Shown: piece after piece, positions 32,712 to 44,998 of the stretch
Position numbering within the stretch: position 1 is the first letter of the stretch
How the letters are laid out: every line of letters begins with the position of its first letter
Assembly: GCF_932274485.2 (NCBI RefSeq)
Contig: NC_065880.2
Span: forward strand, 91,894,730 to 91,958,729
DNA from: Patella vulgata
Taxonomy: Eukaryota; Mollusca; Gastropoda; Patellidae
Length of the DNA stretch: 64,000 nucleotides
Direction: 5' to 3'
The notes under the pieces: model-generated
The model's input: only the letters and a program-made list of their open reading frames with translations
The model's database searches: none
What the model was told of the DNA's origin: nothing
Program-made: the position numbers and the translations under genes

Positions 32712-35700
32712 ATGAACATGTGTGACAGTATCTCCTCTAAAATCGGACAATTCCGAAAGGCTAATTGTGAAAGTGGGTAAGAATACGAGATTTATATTGT
32801 GTCCTCGATCTGCCGGTGTATATAATATTTAATAAGGAACATGAAACTAATTAGTAGTAGTTGTATTGGAGATTTCTGGTCTCCATGTTGGCCATGCTTG
32901 TAATTCCCGGAGATAATATAATAGAGTAACATCTAATTTGTTTGATTCTGTAATGTCCTATTCTATACTAATACTAATAGAGTGTTATAGGCTAACAATA
33001 GTAACCCATTCTTATACCTCATTAATATTCATTAGTTCCACCAATTCCTTATATATAAGTATGTTACTATATAAGAGCCGACATCAATAAAGCGGACGTA
33101 AAATACAACTAACTCATCATAAAGCTTAGCAGATTATATTATAATAGCAGGCGTGCCTTTGTCTTATTTTATATAGAAGCTATTACAGATTCCTAGAAAT
33201 GGTACCAGTACCACTTCTCTTGTCTGAAGATGGGGTTTGAAGCTACACATATATCTGCAATTTCTTGAATTAAAAAAAAAAACAACCATATCATATTTTT
33301 CTTGAAAACAGCAATTTATTTTTGTCATTTATTCATTTTTCTCAATATAAGGTACCGGTATAATATTCCCGCCTGATACCACTTACGGCTAGCCCCTGGA
33401 TCCATTCATTTAATCTGATATATCTGTCTGTGATTTCTGTACATGACAAGCAGTATAGGGTCAGCTGTCTAATCTCGTGGGTTTTCTTCAGGACCTCCGG
33501 TTTCCTCCCGCTGTTAAAGACCCCTACGCGCAAGCAAATTATTGAAATAAAATTGAACCGTGTGTTTTAGTCCCAAAACCGGAGGACCCAGAGATAACCC
33601 TCAAGGTTGGAACGGCGACCCTACTCCTTTTCACATACAAGCAGGGAATCAAAACCACGCTACTTGATTCAATGACAGACCTTATGATCTAATCCGCACC
33701 AACCAACCAACCAATACTTTAATTGAGAATCTTTTACATGTTTTTATTACAGGTTAATGAACAAACGTGCTGCTCCTGGTCAGGCATATGTACCAACGGA
33801 TGTAGAACACGTAGCTAATGTAGTCACACATGGGGTAATATATTATTTTTACTGGTATATTATTTTTTTAATCTTAGGCCTCCCAACTATCGTGCGATGC
33901 ATTACGATAGGATTGTCCCTATTGAGTCCTCGATCTGGTTTGTACAGAAACGTTCGGATACATTTCAATACAATATATGATAAGACCTGATAGGATCACC
34001 ACGATTACTCCACAATTAGAACCACGATCTGGTACATGCAGATATGTCCAGATACGATCCACACGATTGCCACGACTGACCTCAATATATGATACGACCT
34101 GTTAGGATTCCCCTTGATTAAATCCACGATTTCAATCGCAGCTCGAATCATGATAGTGGCCACCTAGCATAAAGTAATGATAATCTAAATTTTATTCACA
34201 GGCACCTGTCACAGACATTGTCAAGTTCAGATTATCACATAACGTACATATTATAATATAAATGTTCTGTGATAATTTGTGACTGACAAAGTCTGTAAGT
34301 AACAGATGCCTATAATATCATTAATAGTTTTTATTTATTGTCTGATGTGTAATGGGGGGGTTCGATGGCCGAATGGTTAGCTTGTGCGTTCTGTATCATA
34401 AGGTCTGTTCTTGTGTCAACTGGCGTGATTTTGATTCCCCAGTTGTATATGACAAGGAGTAGGGTCGTCTGTCCAACCTCGTGGGTTTTCTCTGGGTCCT
34501 CCGGTTTCCTCCCATTGCTAAAATTGAACCATATTTTAGTCCCAAAATGACCTAGTTTGTGTCGAGTGGACGTTAAATCCTATTTCTCTCTCTCTCTCGT
34601 CGTCTGTGTTGAAGCCAAACACTCACAGAACATTTTTTTTCCACGCAGCACCAATCAGCAGTCACATTTTGAAATCACCTGATTTTATGTGGTAGTAGCA
34701 ATTACGTACGTTAATGTACATGTGTATGCATCTTTGAGCAGTTCTCTATTGTTCGAGCTAAAATATTCTTTCGTTTGTGGGACTATGTTCGTTGTCTGAG
34801 GTGATTTTATGTGGCACTAGACCTATTGTTTCGAACTTAAACATTAGTTCGTCTGCTTTGCCATGTTCGTGGTCTAAAATATTTGTTTAGTGTTTTTGTT
34901 CGTCGACATAAATGTTCGATCGTAGGCTTTACATATTTGTTAAATTTGAAACCGTGTTTCTATTGATATATTGTTATATATTATATTATATTATAGATAT
35001 GGATATTACCCAGTTTAATCTGTGATATATTATAGGTATAGGTATTACCTAGTTTAATCTGTGGTATATTATATTATAGGTATGGGTATTACCCAGTTTA
35101 ATCTGTGGTATATGGATGTTATATCTGGCGAGTACATCAGCTCAATATATAACAGCTTTAGTCTATGGAGCAGCATTATGGTCACTATTTACTGTCTCAA
35201 CTACATTTCATACTATTTCATATACTGGAAAATGCTCGTAAGTTGTAAACTTTTTGAAAACAATATTTTTATCAAGTTAATGGATGGATATTGAAATGAG
35301 ATCTGTCTATCCGTGGTGGTTTATTGAAATAATTTGTGATAATTTGACTTTCTCAGTTCAATAATATTTGTGTTTCTATGGAAACAAATTTTTCAGACCT
35401 TTTGGTATGCAATTATATATTGGAGCACATCTCAGGAACCATTCAAAGACATCTTTAACCTGCACATCCTTTTCCTTTATATAGGCCCCTCATGGATATC
35501 TTTGAATATAAATCAATGATTGGTTTTTTTTTGTTGCTTATTTCAGAAGTTTAAAGAATTTTTTTCATATTGGTGATCGAGCCGTTATTTATCTATTTAT
35601 AGCCGCCTCCTATACCCCGTGGTAAGATATACTTGTTATAGACCCTCATGGAATTATGGTCATGTTTTGTCGTCACCCCCGTCAGTCGTCCATACTTTCT

Positions 35701-38700
35701 TCTGAACACTTTATATACTACTGTCTTCATCCGTTCTGTACGAAATTTATATGCATTATTCAATTGTTCTTAATTCAAGGGTGGTTGGATGGCCGAATGG
35801 TTAGTGCGTCCACGTTGTATCATAGGGTCTGTCATTGAGTCAACTTGTATGGTTTTGATTCCCCTGTTGTACGTGACAGGTAGCAGGGCCGCCTGTTCAA
35901 CCTCGTGGGTTTTCTCTGGGTCCTCCAGTTTCCTCCTACTGCTAAAGACCCCTATGCTCAAGCGAATTATTGAATTAAAATTGAACCATGTGTTGGTCCC
36001 GAAATGACCTAGTTTGTATCGAGTGGACGATAAATCCGATCTCTCTCTTTCACTTCTTGGGTTTTCTGCAGGTACTTCTGTTTCCTCAAACTTATAAAGA
36101 TGTGTGAGTTAGTTGTATTTTACGTCCGCTTTCACTGAGGTGATATCGCAGACAAACTTAAAAAGATCCCTGTGTGCACTGCAAGTTATATAGGCCTACC
36201 GTTGTCTTAGTCTCAAAATTACCTGGTTTATGTTGATTGGGCGATTACCCCCAGATCCACTCCCTCTGTAGTATATAACAATAGATAATGCACAAAATTA
36301 AGACACTGTAATATGTAACGTACAGAATAGTCCGATTGAGTAATTAGAAATTTTCCCCTTACAGTCACATCTAATCATAGGCGTTTTTACGAGAAACCGA
36401 TTAGGGCTAATCGATTTGCATTTCCTTTCCAAACAAATTTACGGCAAAAATTAGCCTAATCGGTTGCACCTAATTGTTGTATTTACCACGACGATTTGCC
36501 AAATCGATTATGCAAATCTTCCAACTTGCTCGCCTGCCGGATTGACGATTTGATTTCCAAGATGGCGTTCCAAACAAGGGACACGACGTGTCCGACGTTA
36601 GATCATTTTCTTTTGAATTTCACGTTAAAATATGAATATTATGGACATTTCTAATAAAAATACGGGGCATTTGGGGACAGTCAACTGGTACAACTTTTCG
36701 TTTTTATTTTTGGGTGGTGTCGCCAAGAACATAATAAAGAAAAGTGATTTTTTTAAACATTTTTCCTCAATTCTTCAGTCTTCAGCCATCTTGGGAGGTA
36801 ACTCATTGCGTTTACGAGAACCGATTCGAATACCAACTCGAGACCTATGTCTTTGTACAAAACGAGATAGGTAATCAAAACCGATTTGTTTTCTTGTAAA
36901 AACTCCTCATTTCATGGAAAAATACTCCATGCCAAAGACATGGAGTGCCCTCTGTGAAATGTAACAGAGTTATCTCCCATGTACTGTTAATTTTGTTATT
37001 TAACAGGTTATGTTTAAAAGATTTGGGTAATTGGGGTATATCAGTATTATGGCTAGTGTGGATTCTGGCAATATTAGGTATAATATACCAATACACCTTC
37101 CATGAAAAGTAAGTTATTTAATATCAATAATTAAAAAAGCCTGAGGATCTGATGGCCGAATGGTTAGCATGTGCGCGTTGTATCATAAGGTCTGTCATTG
37201 AGTCAACTGGCATGGTTTTGATTCCTCAGTTGTACGTGACAAGGAGTAGGGCCGCCTGTTTAACCTTGTACGTTTTCTCCGGGTCCTCTGGTTTCCTCCC
37301 GCTGCTAAATATCCCTACACGCAATTGAAATAAAATTGGACCATATGTTAGTCCCGAAATGACTTAGTTTGTGTTGAATGACCGTTAAACCCCATTTCTG
37401 GCCTGGCAAAGAACAGGATCTAGTTGTCAAGTTGAGAAATCTGATTAAAATACAGATTTATATTTCGTTTTTTTTTTATATATACTTTAAATGGCCTACA
37501 CTACATGAAGATATAACCGGTTGTAGTGTAAGGTTGCGTCAGGGGTCATATGAGCGGCTTTTGACCCTATGATGTCAGACATTGATTAATCAATCAGTGT
37601 TTATGTTTCTAGTGGTTTACCCACAGTTCCGTGCCAAGAACTCCCCAAAATAGTCCGTTTCATTGACTAATCCTTCACTTCAACTAGAATGCCCGCAATA
37701 TAACAACTCTTCCAGATACTAGTGTAGTAAAGACAAGTAAAACAAAATTGTGAACTATAAAAAACGAAACGAAATAGGATCTGTGTTTTAATAAGATTGG
37801 AAATGAAATGAAGTCTGTTTTTGTTTGAATTTCAGATATAAAATGTTGGAATTATTATTTTATCTGGTTATAGGTGTTTGTCCTGCTACGGTAGCATTTG
37901 CTATGGTATGTATTTATATACAGCCCACTAGTGGGATTTATTTTAGGGTTTGGGGGTTAACGGGGGAAGTCCCTTGTCGAGTTATAAGTGTACTTAACTC
38001 TCGACTAGAAGGTCACAGGTTTGAATCCCAGTGTACGTCAAGATGATTTTTGGTGATTTTAAACGATTTTTACTAATTTTTAAGCAAAGATTTGATATTG
38101 AATGAATGTGAAAGAAATTAGTGCTAAATACACAAGATTAAATGATACTTGGGTTACAGTGCTAGAATATTGCAATATTGATTTCTATCATGGGGAATAA
38201 TTGTTTGAATGATATTTATTAATAAGGACATAATCTATTTGATAACGTCTTGTGAAATCTTGTTAAAACATTGCAGTTTAACAAACTATAGTAATTGTTA
38301 TTCTATAAAAGTGTGTTATTTGATCGTGGGAAAGCCTGATTTCCAAGTTATATTGCCTGTAGGCGGCAGGTAACAAGGGAAATGTGTCTTGGTCATTTGA
38401 CATTCTGTGTACACATTGGTATTTTATTGTGGCAAGAAAAAGAAAACAGTTTCATTCTTTTTTAAAGATGCATTCTGTAACCACCATTATGTAAGAGCTA
38501 AATCTGCCTATTGCAGGTCTATATTTTGACTTCATATGTTATATAAACTATTAATTAGACACTTATTTACATAACAAATCTATAATCAACTCTCTAGACC
38601 ATCGGATGGTCGTGATTTTTAATGGATTGAAACATGATCGCCATTTAATAATTTAACTTAAAATGGATAATTGAGACTTTGTTTATTGTCATACTAATGG

Positions 38701-39271
38701 TAGGCCTTTATGACAATCGAGACTATATTGTGAAAACTTTAAACTTCAAACACTCATAATTTCATTCAGAATAAAGTAATTTGACTGAAATTTTCAATAT
38801 ATTCATTTTTCATTATCTATTTCTGAACTATTAAAGCAAAAACTGTCAGCTCTTTATCTGAAATTATCAATATATTCATTTTTTCATTATCTTTTTCTGA
38901 ATTATTAAATGAATGAATGAAATATGATTTAGTGGCATGTCAGTACCAACCGGACTATAATTCGCCATATGAACTATTAAAGCAAAATCTGTCAGCTCTT
39001 TATCTAAATCTTAGATAATGTATCTTTAATATATTTGTATTGTATTTTATTACAGAAAGAAGGATCAGGCCTAACAGAGTTATGTCTAGGTGGAGCCACC
39101 TATATTGTAGGTGTTGTATTTTTTAAAGCTGATGGAACGATACCCTTTGCTCACGCTATATGGCATTGCTTTGTATTGGTCGGATCGATGGTTCATTATT
39201 ATGCCGTTTGTACACATTTACTAGGAAGCAGAAGTTTGGATTCAACCCGTGCCTTCGCTACCGAATTATAA
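32712..39271 (+). CDS. MMD: MMD: monocyte-to-macrophage differentiation factor (PAQR family), seven exons
   Basis: Exons: 32712-32776, 33753-33834, 35080-35237, 35547-35621, 37007-37108, 37836-37905, 39056-39271. All are GT-AG with consistent phases, giving 255 codons (human MMD about 238). It is a seven-pass PAQR/HlyIII membrane protein, known in animals from Golgi and lysosomal membranes, whose catalytic role is unsettled. Landmarks: N-terminal RAAPGQAYVPTDVEHVANV before helix 1; S89 and H93 in STTFH; D112 in GDRAVIYLFIAASYTPW; H217 and H221 in PFAHAIWH. These are the Ser/Asp/His set that binds metal in the family. The C-terminus has about 20 more residues than human MMD. Exon 1 (21 codons) is chosen because ATGAACATG opens a frame that joins in phase; it is the least certain part. 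SINE-B copies lie in four introns and a MITE-D ends 30 bp before exon 7. Exon 3 has decoy acceptors upstream. Confidence 0.94.
33437..33700. mobile_element. Two SINE-B pieces head to head
   Basis: Plus-strand part (CATGACAAGCAGTATAGGGT ... GTTTTAGTCCC) runs to 33573. It joins at a shared CCCAAAACC to a minus-strand part (CGGAGGACCCAGAGATAACC ... TCAATGACAGACCTTATGA). Confidence 0.75.
34357..34601 (+). mobile_element. SINE-B copy in MMD intron 2
   Basis: GGTTCGATGGCCGAATGGTT ... AAGGAGTAGGGTCGTCTG ... CGTTAAATCCTATTTCTCTC. Confidence 0.88.
34991..35112 (+). repeat. 39-bp unit x3 carrying the MMD exon 3 acceptor
   Basis: Units start TTATAG at 34991, 35030 and 35074 and contain TATTACC(C/T)AGTTTAATCTGTG. 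The third is the real intron/exon junction (exon from 35080). The first two keep an AG but lead into stop codons. Confidence 0.9.
35780..36050 (+). mobile_element. SINE-B copy, near full length
   Basis: GGTTGGATGGCCGAATGGTT ... CTACTGCTAAAGACCCCTA ... CGATCTCTCTCTTTC. It is one of the least degraded copies. Confidence 0.9.
36380..36909. mobile_element. 530-bp TIR element
   Basis: The left end AGGCGTTTTTACGAGAAACC and the complement of the right end AGGAGTTTTTACAAGAAAAC form imperfect inverted repeats with an ACCGATT motif just inside. A flanking CAT is shared. It occupies most of the space before MMD exon 5. Non-autonomous; family unknown. Confidence 0.6.
37146..37400 (+). mobile_element. 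SINE-B copy in MMD intron 5
   Basis: CTGATGGCCGAATGGTTAGC ... AACCTTGTACGTTTTCTCC ... CGTTAAACCCCATTTCTGG; a short deletion removes part of the AAGCGAATTATTG block. Confidence 0.88.
37439..37799. mobile_element. MITE-C copy, complete, about 360 bp
   Basis: TIRs AATCTGATTAAAATACAGAT and (minus) AATCTTATTAAAACACAGAT. The interior has CTACATGAAGATATAACCGG and ATTCATTGACT-like strings. It ends 36 bp before MMD exon 6. Confidence 0.88.
38466..39025 (-). mobile_element. MITE-D copy with internal expansion
   Basis: TTAA flanks at 38462-38465 and 39026-39029. The right part holds repeated AACTATTAAAGCAAAA/CTGTCAGCTCTTTATCT blocks that lengthen it to 560 bp. Confidence 0.8.
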
Positions 39272-39939
39272 AAACACTGTATCCCGCCAATTGTGTATTT
39301 TCAGATAATATTTATTATTTTTTCAGGGCTTGTTCCACGCTAAAATGTACTCGTATTTATTGTTATTTAATATTTCATTAAAGCGAGAATTTCATATTTT
39401 CTAAGAAAGTCAAAACATAATTATTTCTATGTCTTTTGCTCAAAAGGTTGTCAACTCACTATTATACGATTATAGGTTATCTTTCTCACACTTAAAAATC
39501 ATTCACCCTAGAAATAATAACAATTACCTCCCTTGTTTTTCTATTCCCCCATGGAATAGCTATCTTCAAACGTTTGAATTTGAAGTTGAAAATGATATTT
39601 TTGCCAATTTCTCAACTGGCAATAGTGAATTATAGGATTAATAGGATTATTCTTTAACAAGGTAGGACTGTTTATAGATACCATCTATTTAAAGGCTTTA
39701 TTTTAATACATTTTAAAAATATAACTTAAAAATATGAAATTATCGCTTTAAGAAAACAAAACTTTCAATGAGCCTCTCGGCTTTGAATCCATCGGATCAA
39801 AAAGGAGGCCCATCAATAGATTTTAGCAAACACTTATAGGTGGCACTGGCTTGTTTTTATATCGTCTGCAGATAATGACAAACGTTAAACTTTCAGTTTA
39901 TCATATCTTTGTAAATACTGAAAGGAATTGAACCACTTC
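39272..39939. other. MMD 3' flank, no further gene
   Basis: A candidate poly(A) signal ATTAAA is at about 39377. No repeat boundaries or protein-like ORFs were recognised. Confidence 0.45.
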
Positions 39940-40142
39940 TGGACTGGTATGTGACAAGGAGTAGGGTCGCCTGTACAACCTCGTGGGTTTGGTCCGGGTC
40001 CTCCATAATCTCGCACTGCTAAAGACCCCTATGTGAAAGCGAATTATTGAAATAAAATTGAACCATACACTGTATGTTAGTCCCGAAATGACCTAGTTTG
40101 TGTCGAGTGGATGTTAAACCCTATCTCTCTCTCTCTCTCTCT
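39940..40142 (+). mobile_element. SINE-B copy, head lost
   Basis: GGTATGTGACAAGGAGTAGG ... CCCGAAATGACCTAGTTTG ... CTCTCTCTCTCTCTC. Confidence 0.85.
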
Positions 40143-40505
40143 ACTTGTGGACTGATATTCCTGATAGAGATTCAAATTCCACAATACAGAAGTTTACAAG
40201 AGACTCAATTTCACAATCCCAAAATGATGGCTTTAGATACATTCAACTATAGTTCAAGAATTTAATACAACAGAAACTGTTCGCTTTATAATACTTGGAA
40301 ACAAATGAGAAATGGCCAAGTGTTCAGTATTTAACTCCTGGTTGATCAACCATCCTTGTTTAAGAGGAATCTGTGTAAAATGTCAGATTTTAAAGAATTC
40401 ACAATAATCCCAAGTTCTTGCTGAATTAAACTCATTTTTGAGAGGTTGCTAACTGTGTAAAATAAGCTCATTCCATGACACCTGTTACTTCAGTTTAATC
40501 TTAAT

Positions 40506-40935
40506 TCTCCTAATACACAGGACACAATTCTCCTAATACCCAGGACACAATTCTCCCAATACACACGACACAATTGTTCCAATACACAGGACACATTTCT
40601 CCTAATACCCAGGACACAATTCTCCTAATACAGAGGACACAATTCTCCCAATACACCGGACACAATTCTAATACACCGGACACAATTCTCCTAATACACA
40701 GTTCTTCTAATACCCAGGACACAATTCTTCTAATACACAGTTCTCTTAATACACAGGACAGGACATGACACATAATTCTAATATTCAGGACACAATTCTC
40801 CTAATACACAAGAAACACTCTCCTAATAATATAATACACAATTCTTCTAATACATGGGACACAATTCTCATAATGCACGGGACACAATGGTCTTAATACA
40901 CAGGACAGGACACAATTGACACAATGGTCTTAATA
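40506..40935. repeat. 23-bp minisatellite
   Basis: Unit CTCCTAATACACAGGACACA plus ATT, roughly 18 copies with small deletions that become more irregular after 40690. Open in several frames, but only because of the repeat. Confidence 0.9.
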
Positions 40936-41220
40936 CACAATTTGTAAAGTAATTATCCTATCTTCATTACCTGGTTGCAGCATAAATGTAGGACATTAAA
41001 CTCAATTCATTCAAGTCATGTTTTAATTCCCGTCGTCATGATGGACCCCTCAAGGTGTAAATCTGACCCCGATGAGGATACTGTAAAAGTAATCTTGTAT
41101 ATTTATTTAAATGTAATTAATGTACATTGTGTTGTTTGTGTATATTTTGGGTGTGTTGTAATTTGTGATGAATTTATTGTAAAAGGCATATTTAAATTGT
41201 AGACAGCAACTGGGTGCACT

Positions 41221-41353
41221 TTTACCCCGTGGGTTTTCTCCTGGTCCTCCGGTTTCCTCCCACTGCTAAAGACCCCTACGCGCAAGCGAATTATTGAAAT
41301 AAAATTGAACCATATGTTTGTCCCAAAATGACCATTCGGCCATCCAACCCCCC
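41221..41353 (+). mobile_element. SINE-B 3' part joined to an inverted SINE-B head
   Basis: CCGTGGGTTTTCTCCTGGTC ... TGTCCCAAAATGACC, then directly CATTCGGCCATCCAACCCCC, which is the head on the other strand. Confidence 0.75.
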
Positions 41354-41464
41354 CTTGCCATAAAGAGCAATTATTTTGAAACCTAAAAAATTTGTATTAA
41401 AGATGCATTATGTAACAAGAACGTAGCTCTTTGTCGAAATCTTACATTGACAAGTAAATATTGA

Positions 41465-41560
41465 GATATATGTATATGGTCACGTGTCCATGTTGGCGTG
41501 CGCGTTAAAGAACGGCCAGCAGAAAAGTATGACATTAAATTAAACCCTATTTCATTTTTA
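41465..41560 (+). mobile_element. SINE-A fragment
   Basis: CACGTGTCCATGTTGGCGTG ... GACATTAAATTAAACCC, CATTT end. Confidence 0.6.
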
Positions 41561-42090
41561 AACTACAGAAGTTCTATGGTCTTGTTATGCACCAGACATC
41601 ATATCTTGGTATCACTGGGAGTGTAACGTGTTAAAAACATGACACCGTGATAATACAGAATATCAGTTTGTCCGAGAAATGTTACAAAAACTTGTTGGTT
41701 AAAACATAAACTTCTTACAATTTTATACCAACTTTTTTATTTTATTCTATTCATTTGTTTGCCTAGATATTTTTGCGTATTTAAGTATGGATCGATTAGA
41801 TTCTATTCCCAAAAGGATAACAATATATAGTTAAGAGTGCATATATTTATATATCAATTGCTCAAAATATCATGTATTACCCCCTGTAGCTTCTACATGC
41901 CAAGCCAAATTAAATGTTTTTATATTCTATTTTGTTGGTTTTTATTTTTTAATTACTTTTGTCGGAACTAGAGGTTGAGAGTATAAAATGTCTACACTGG
42001 GCTGGGGGATCAGAGTATAAAATGAATTCATACTGCCTACACTGGGAGATCAGAGTATAAATTCAATTACTTCTGCCCACTTTGGACTAA
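41561..42090. other. No gene seen
   Basis: AT-rich spacer. A short pair of direct repeats (CAGAGTATAAA..GCC..ACACTGGG) lies at 41975-42060. Confidence 0.45.
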
Positions 42091-42097
42091 TTTGGTG

Positions 42098-42287
42098 GGT
42101 TCCCGTGTACATATTGGCGTGCATGTAAAAGATCCCTTGGCAGTTGGAATTCGATATAAGAGTAGGCCGTAGCGCCTCTTCCTGGGCAAAATTTCCCTCA
42201 TAGCACACTGTATGGCGTATGCCCGTCTTCATTAGCCCAGTTTAGGTGCAGAACAGTTGAACGTTAAATCCCATTTCATTTCATTTC
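42098..42287 (+). mobile_element. SINE-A copy, 5'-truncated
   Basis: GTTCCCGTGTACATATTGGC ... CACTGTATGGCGTATGCCC ... AATCCCATTTCATTTCATTT. Confidence 0.88.
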
Positions 42288-43215
42288 TATCTCATGGTGT
42301 ATAGAGCAGCCTGATCTGATGGTGAGACGAGTGGTTCGTAACAAATTGATATAAGTGATAAGAGAGGCTATGAAGACTTGGACAGGTAGGTCTCTCATCC
42401 TTCGGTTATGTGATATTTATAGCACGGCTTTCATGAGTTAACAGGTTTAAACATCGCGGCCGTAGGTTGGGATGTTAAACCTGTTAACGAATGAAGCGTG
42501 CTATAAATGACTTGTAACATTGACATCTGCTTAACATGCTTATTGTTCATGCACAGAAAAGCCACCCCACTTCTCTGTATGATTTCTACTAAAACTAGCG
42601 TAAACCAGCAAAAGTATGTAATAACATTGAACATTTCTAGTTATTGCACAGTTAAGCTCCACCCAATCTACTAGAGGGAAAACAATCTGATTTCCCGTCC
42701 ATGTTAGAAGTGTCTTTGTTGAATGAGTGGTTTCTTTTCAACCAGATCGTCTGTGGACCGATTTGATTCTATCTCTTGTAAATGAGAGAATAAAGATTTT
42801 AGCCGGGATAATATCTTCTGTCAAAGTGGGATTGATTCCAAGACAAAAACGGGAATCATGACCAACCGATTTGATCAAAAAAATTAGCCATAACGAGATC
42901 GTAAGCAGAGATAGAGATACTATAAGAGATAAGAGTGGCTTTGCAGAAGAACCAATTTTAAGCACTTTTATCCTAAAAATCAACCAAGGGAACTAACCCA
43001 GCTGTCTTTCCCACTATCCTCAATTTGCCAACATCGTATTCCAAAATCTTTGTCATATCTTGTGACCCTCTAATATATTTTAGCTGTCTACAGTCCTGGA
43101 GAAAGAATCCCTATACCGCCCACCCATAATCATAGATTATCAAAATATACATATAATATAACTAAAATGAAAGAAGCCTAAATAACTTCTGTTGGGGGGG
43201 GGGGGGAAGGGAATG
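42288..43215. other. Spacer, no gene seen; one inverted repeat
   Basis: An imperfect palindrome sits at about 42420-42515: TATAGCACGGCTTTCATGAG..GTTAACAGGTTTAAACATC against GATGTTAAACCTGTTAACG..AGCGTGCTATA. It may be a small foldback element. Otherwise nothing recognisable. Confidence 0.5.
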
Positions 43216-43224
43216 GCGTTCAGA

Positions 43225-43357
43225 CAACTGTCACGGTTTCGATTCCCTGGTTGTACGTGACAAGGAGTAGGGTCTGCTGTCCAACCTCGTGGGTTTTCTC
43301 TGGGTCCTCCGGTTTCCTCCCACTTCTTAAGACCCCCTACGGGCAAGTGCATCATTG
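43225..43357 (+). mobile_element. SINE-B middle part, interrupted by the next repeat
   Basis: GTCACGGTTTCGATTCCCTG ... TGCATCATTGAAA. The matching 3' end (ATTGAACCATGTGTTAGTTC ... TCTCTCTCT) reappears at 43975-44047, so the repeat at 43360-43974 is inserted inside this SINE. Confidence 0.75.
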
Positions 43358-43359
43358 AA

Positions 43360-43974
43360 AAACCAGCGGCTGCCAGGCAGGATACGCCCACATTTTCGAG
43401 AGATGGATAGAGAACAAGCTAACAAGAAAGTGATTTTTCCTACTATCAAGGGCCATAATTCAGGAAATTACAATTCAATATGCGCAAATATCGAAAGGAA
43501 CTGAGATCTTTGTGTTATAAACTTACATTTCAAGTTTCAACAAAATCGGATAAAAATTGTGACGTCTATAGGGTCCACAACCTTGATATACCGTATTTTT
43601 ACGCTATTTGAGAACGAACGACGGCCATTTTGTCTGTCAATTTTAGGTTGATTTTCACGAAATTCGAATTCAGTCGTCCTTAGGGTGTAACAGTGATATA
43701 ATAATACAGTTTTTTAAATTGGATAACAATTATGACCTCTATAGGGTCCACAAGCTAAAAACGTGATTTTTCGAAGTGTCGATCCAATACATGCCAATAT
43801 CGAAAGGAACCAAGATCTTTTGGAGATAAACCTATATTTCAAGTTTCGTCAAAATCGGATAAGAATTGTGACCTGTAGAGTGTCCACAAACAAATTGTGG
43901 ATGGACGGACGGACGTCCGGACGGACAGGGGCGACGACAATATACGTCCACATGAAAATGTGGGCGTATAAAAA
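43360..43974. repeat. Dispersed repeat inserted in a SINE-B
   Basis: Shares TTTCAAGTTTC.AAAATCGGA, GTGACCTCTATAGGGTCCAC, a GGACGGACG run and a CGTCCACATGAAAATGTGGG hairpin-like end with 28915-29215. Internally it has a partly duplicated order of these blocks. Confidence 0.65.
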
Positions 43975-44177
43975 TTGAACCATGTGTTAGTTCCGAAATG
44001 ACCTAGTTTGCGTCGAATGGACAATAAACCCCATTTCTCTCTCTCTTTCCGTTGGGCACACAATGACAGCTGGGGCATACACTTGGTGAACATGTAACTT
44101 GAAATTTGAAAACAAGTCTGAATTAAATAATAAAACATAATTAATATTATTATATAAAATTTGGCACACATTAACAA

Positions 44178-44412
44178 TAAGTTATCAATAACAAAATAAA
44201 TATTTCCCAAAAAATTATTTACATATTAATTAGGTATGTAAATTTTTCAAATTACATTTTCTTGAAACTTGAAATGAATCATATTATATATAAAATTATA
44301 TATCAATAACAAAATAAATATTTCCCAAAAAATTATTTACATATTAATTAGGTATGTAAATTTTTCAAATTACATTTTCTTGAAACTTGAAATGAATCAT
44401 ATTATATATAAA
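44178..44412. repeat. About 120-bp tandem duplication
   Basis: Two nearly exact copies run from about 44180 and 44302, each containing TTTCCCAAAAAATTATTTAC and TTGAAACTTGAAATGAATCA. Confidence 0.9.
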
Positions 44413-44483
44413 ATACTGAGTAAAATTTGGCATTAGATTGTAATTAGGAATGTAAAATATTTCTAAATATACGTTTTTTTTAC

Positions 44484-44845
44484 AATCTGATTAAAATACA
44501 CATCTATATTTCGTTTCGTTTTTTTATACTTTTGATGATCTCTACTACATTAAAATCTGACCAGTTGTAGTGGGAGGTTGTGTCAGAGGTCATACAAGTG
44601 GCTCTTGACCCTATGATATCAGACATTTGATTAACCAATCAGCGTTGACGTTTCTAGCAGGATACCCACAGTTCTGTGCAACTCTCGCCGTAACAGACCG
44701 TTTCATTGGCAAATCCCTTACATCTTCCAGAACGTGGGTTATATAACAACTCTTCCAGATTGTAGTGTAGTAAAGACAAGTAAAACGAAATTTTGAACTA
44801 TAAAAAACGAAACAAAATAGGATCTGTGTTTTAATCAGATTGGTT
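44484..44845. mobile_element. MITE-C copy, complete
   Basis: TIRs CAATCTGATTAAAATACACA and (minus) CAATCTGATTAAAACACAGA; interior AACCAATCAGCGTTGACGTT and CCGTTTCATTGGCAAATCC. Confidence 0.9.
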
Positions 44846-44998
44846 TTCTTACGAGGTTGTGGTATATTCAAAAGACCGTTTATGACCAATGAACAACATT
44901 TAGAATCACATTCTATAAAATATTGAGTAAAGTTTGGCGTTAATAATTAAATTATGATATAAATATATATGTTTAATTTCTATCACTTCATTCATCCG

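Noticed and set aside
40510-40773. Open frames on both strands, VSWVLGEL / NTQDTILLI type
   Set aside because: Product of the 23-bp minisatellite, without homology or splice context.
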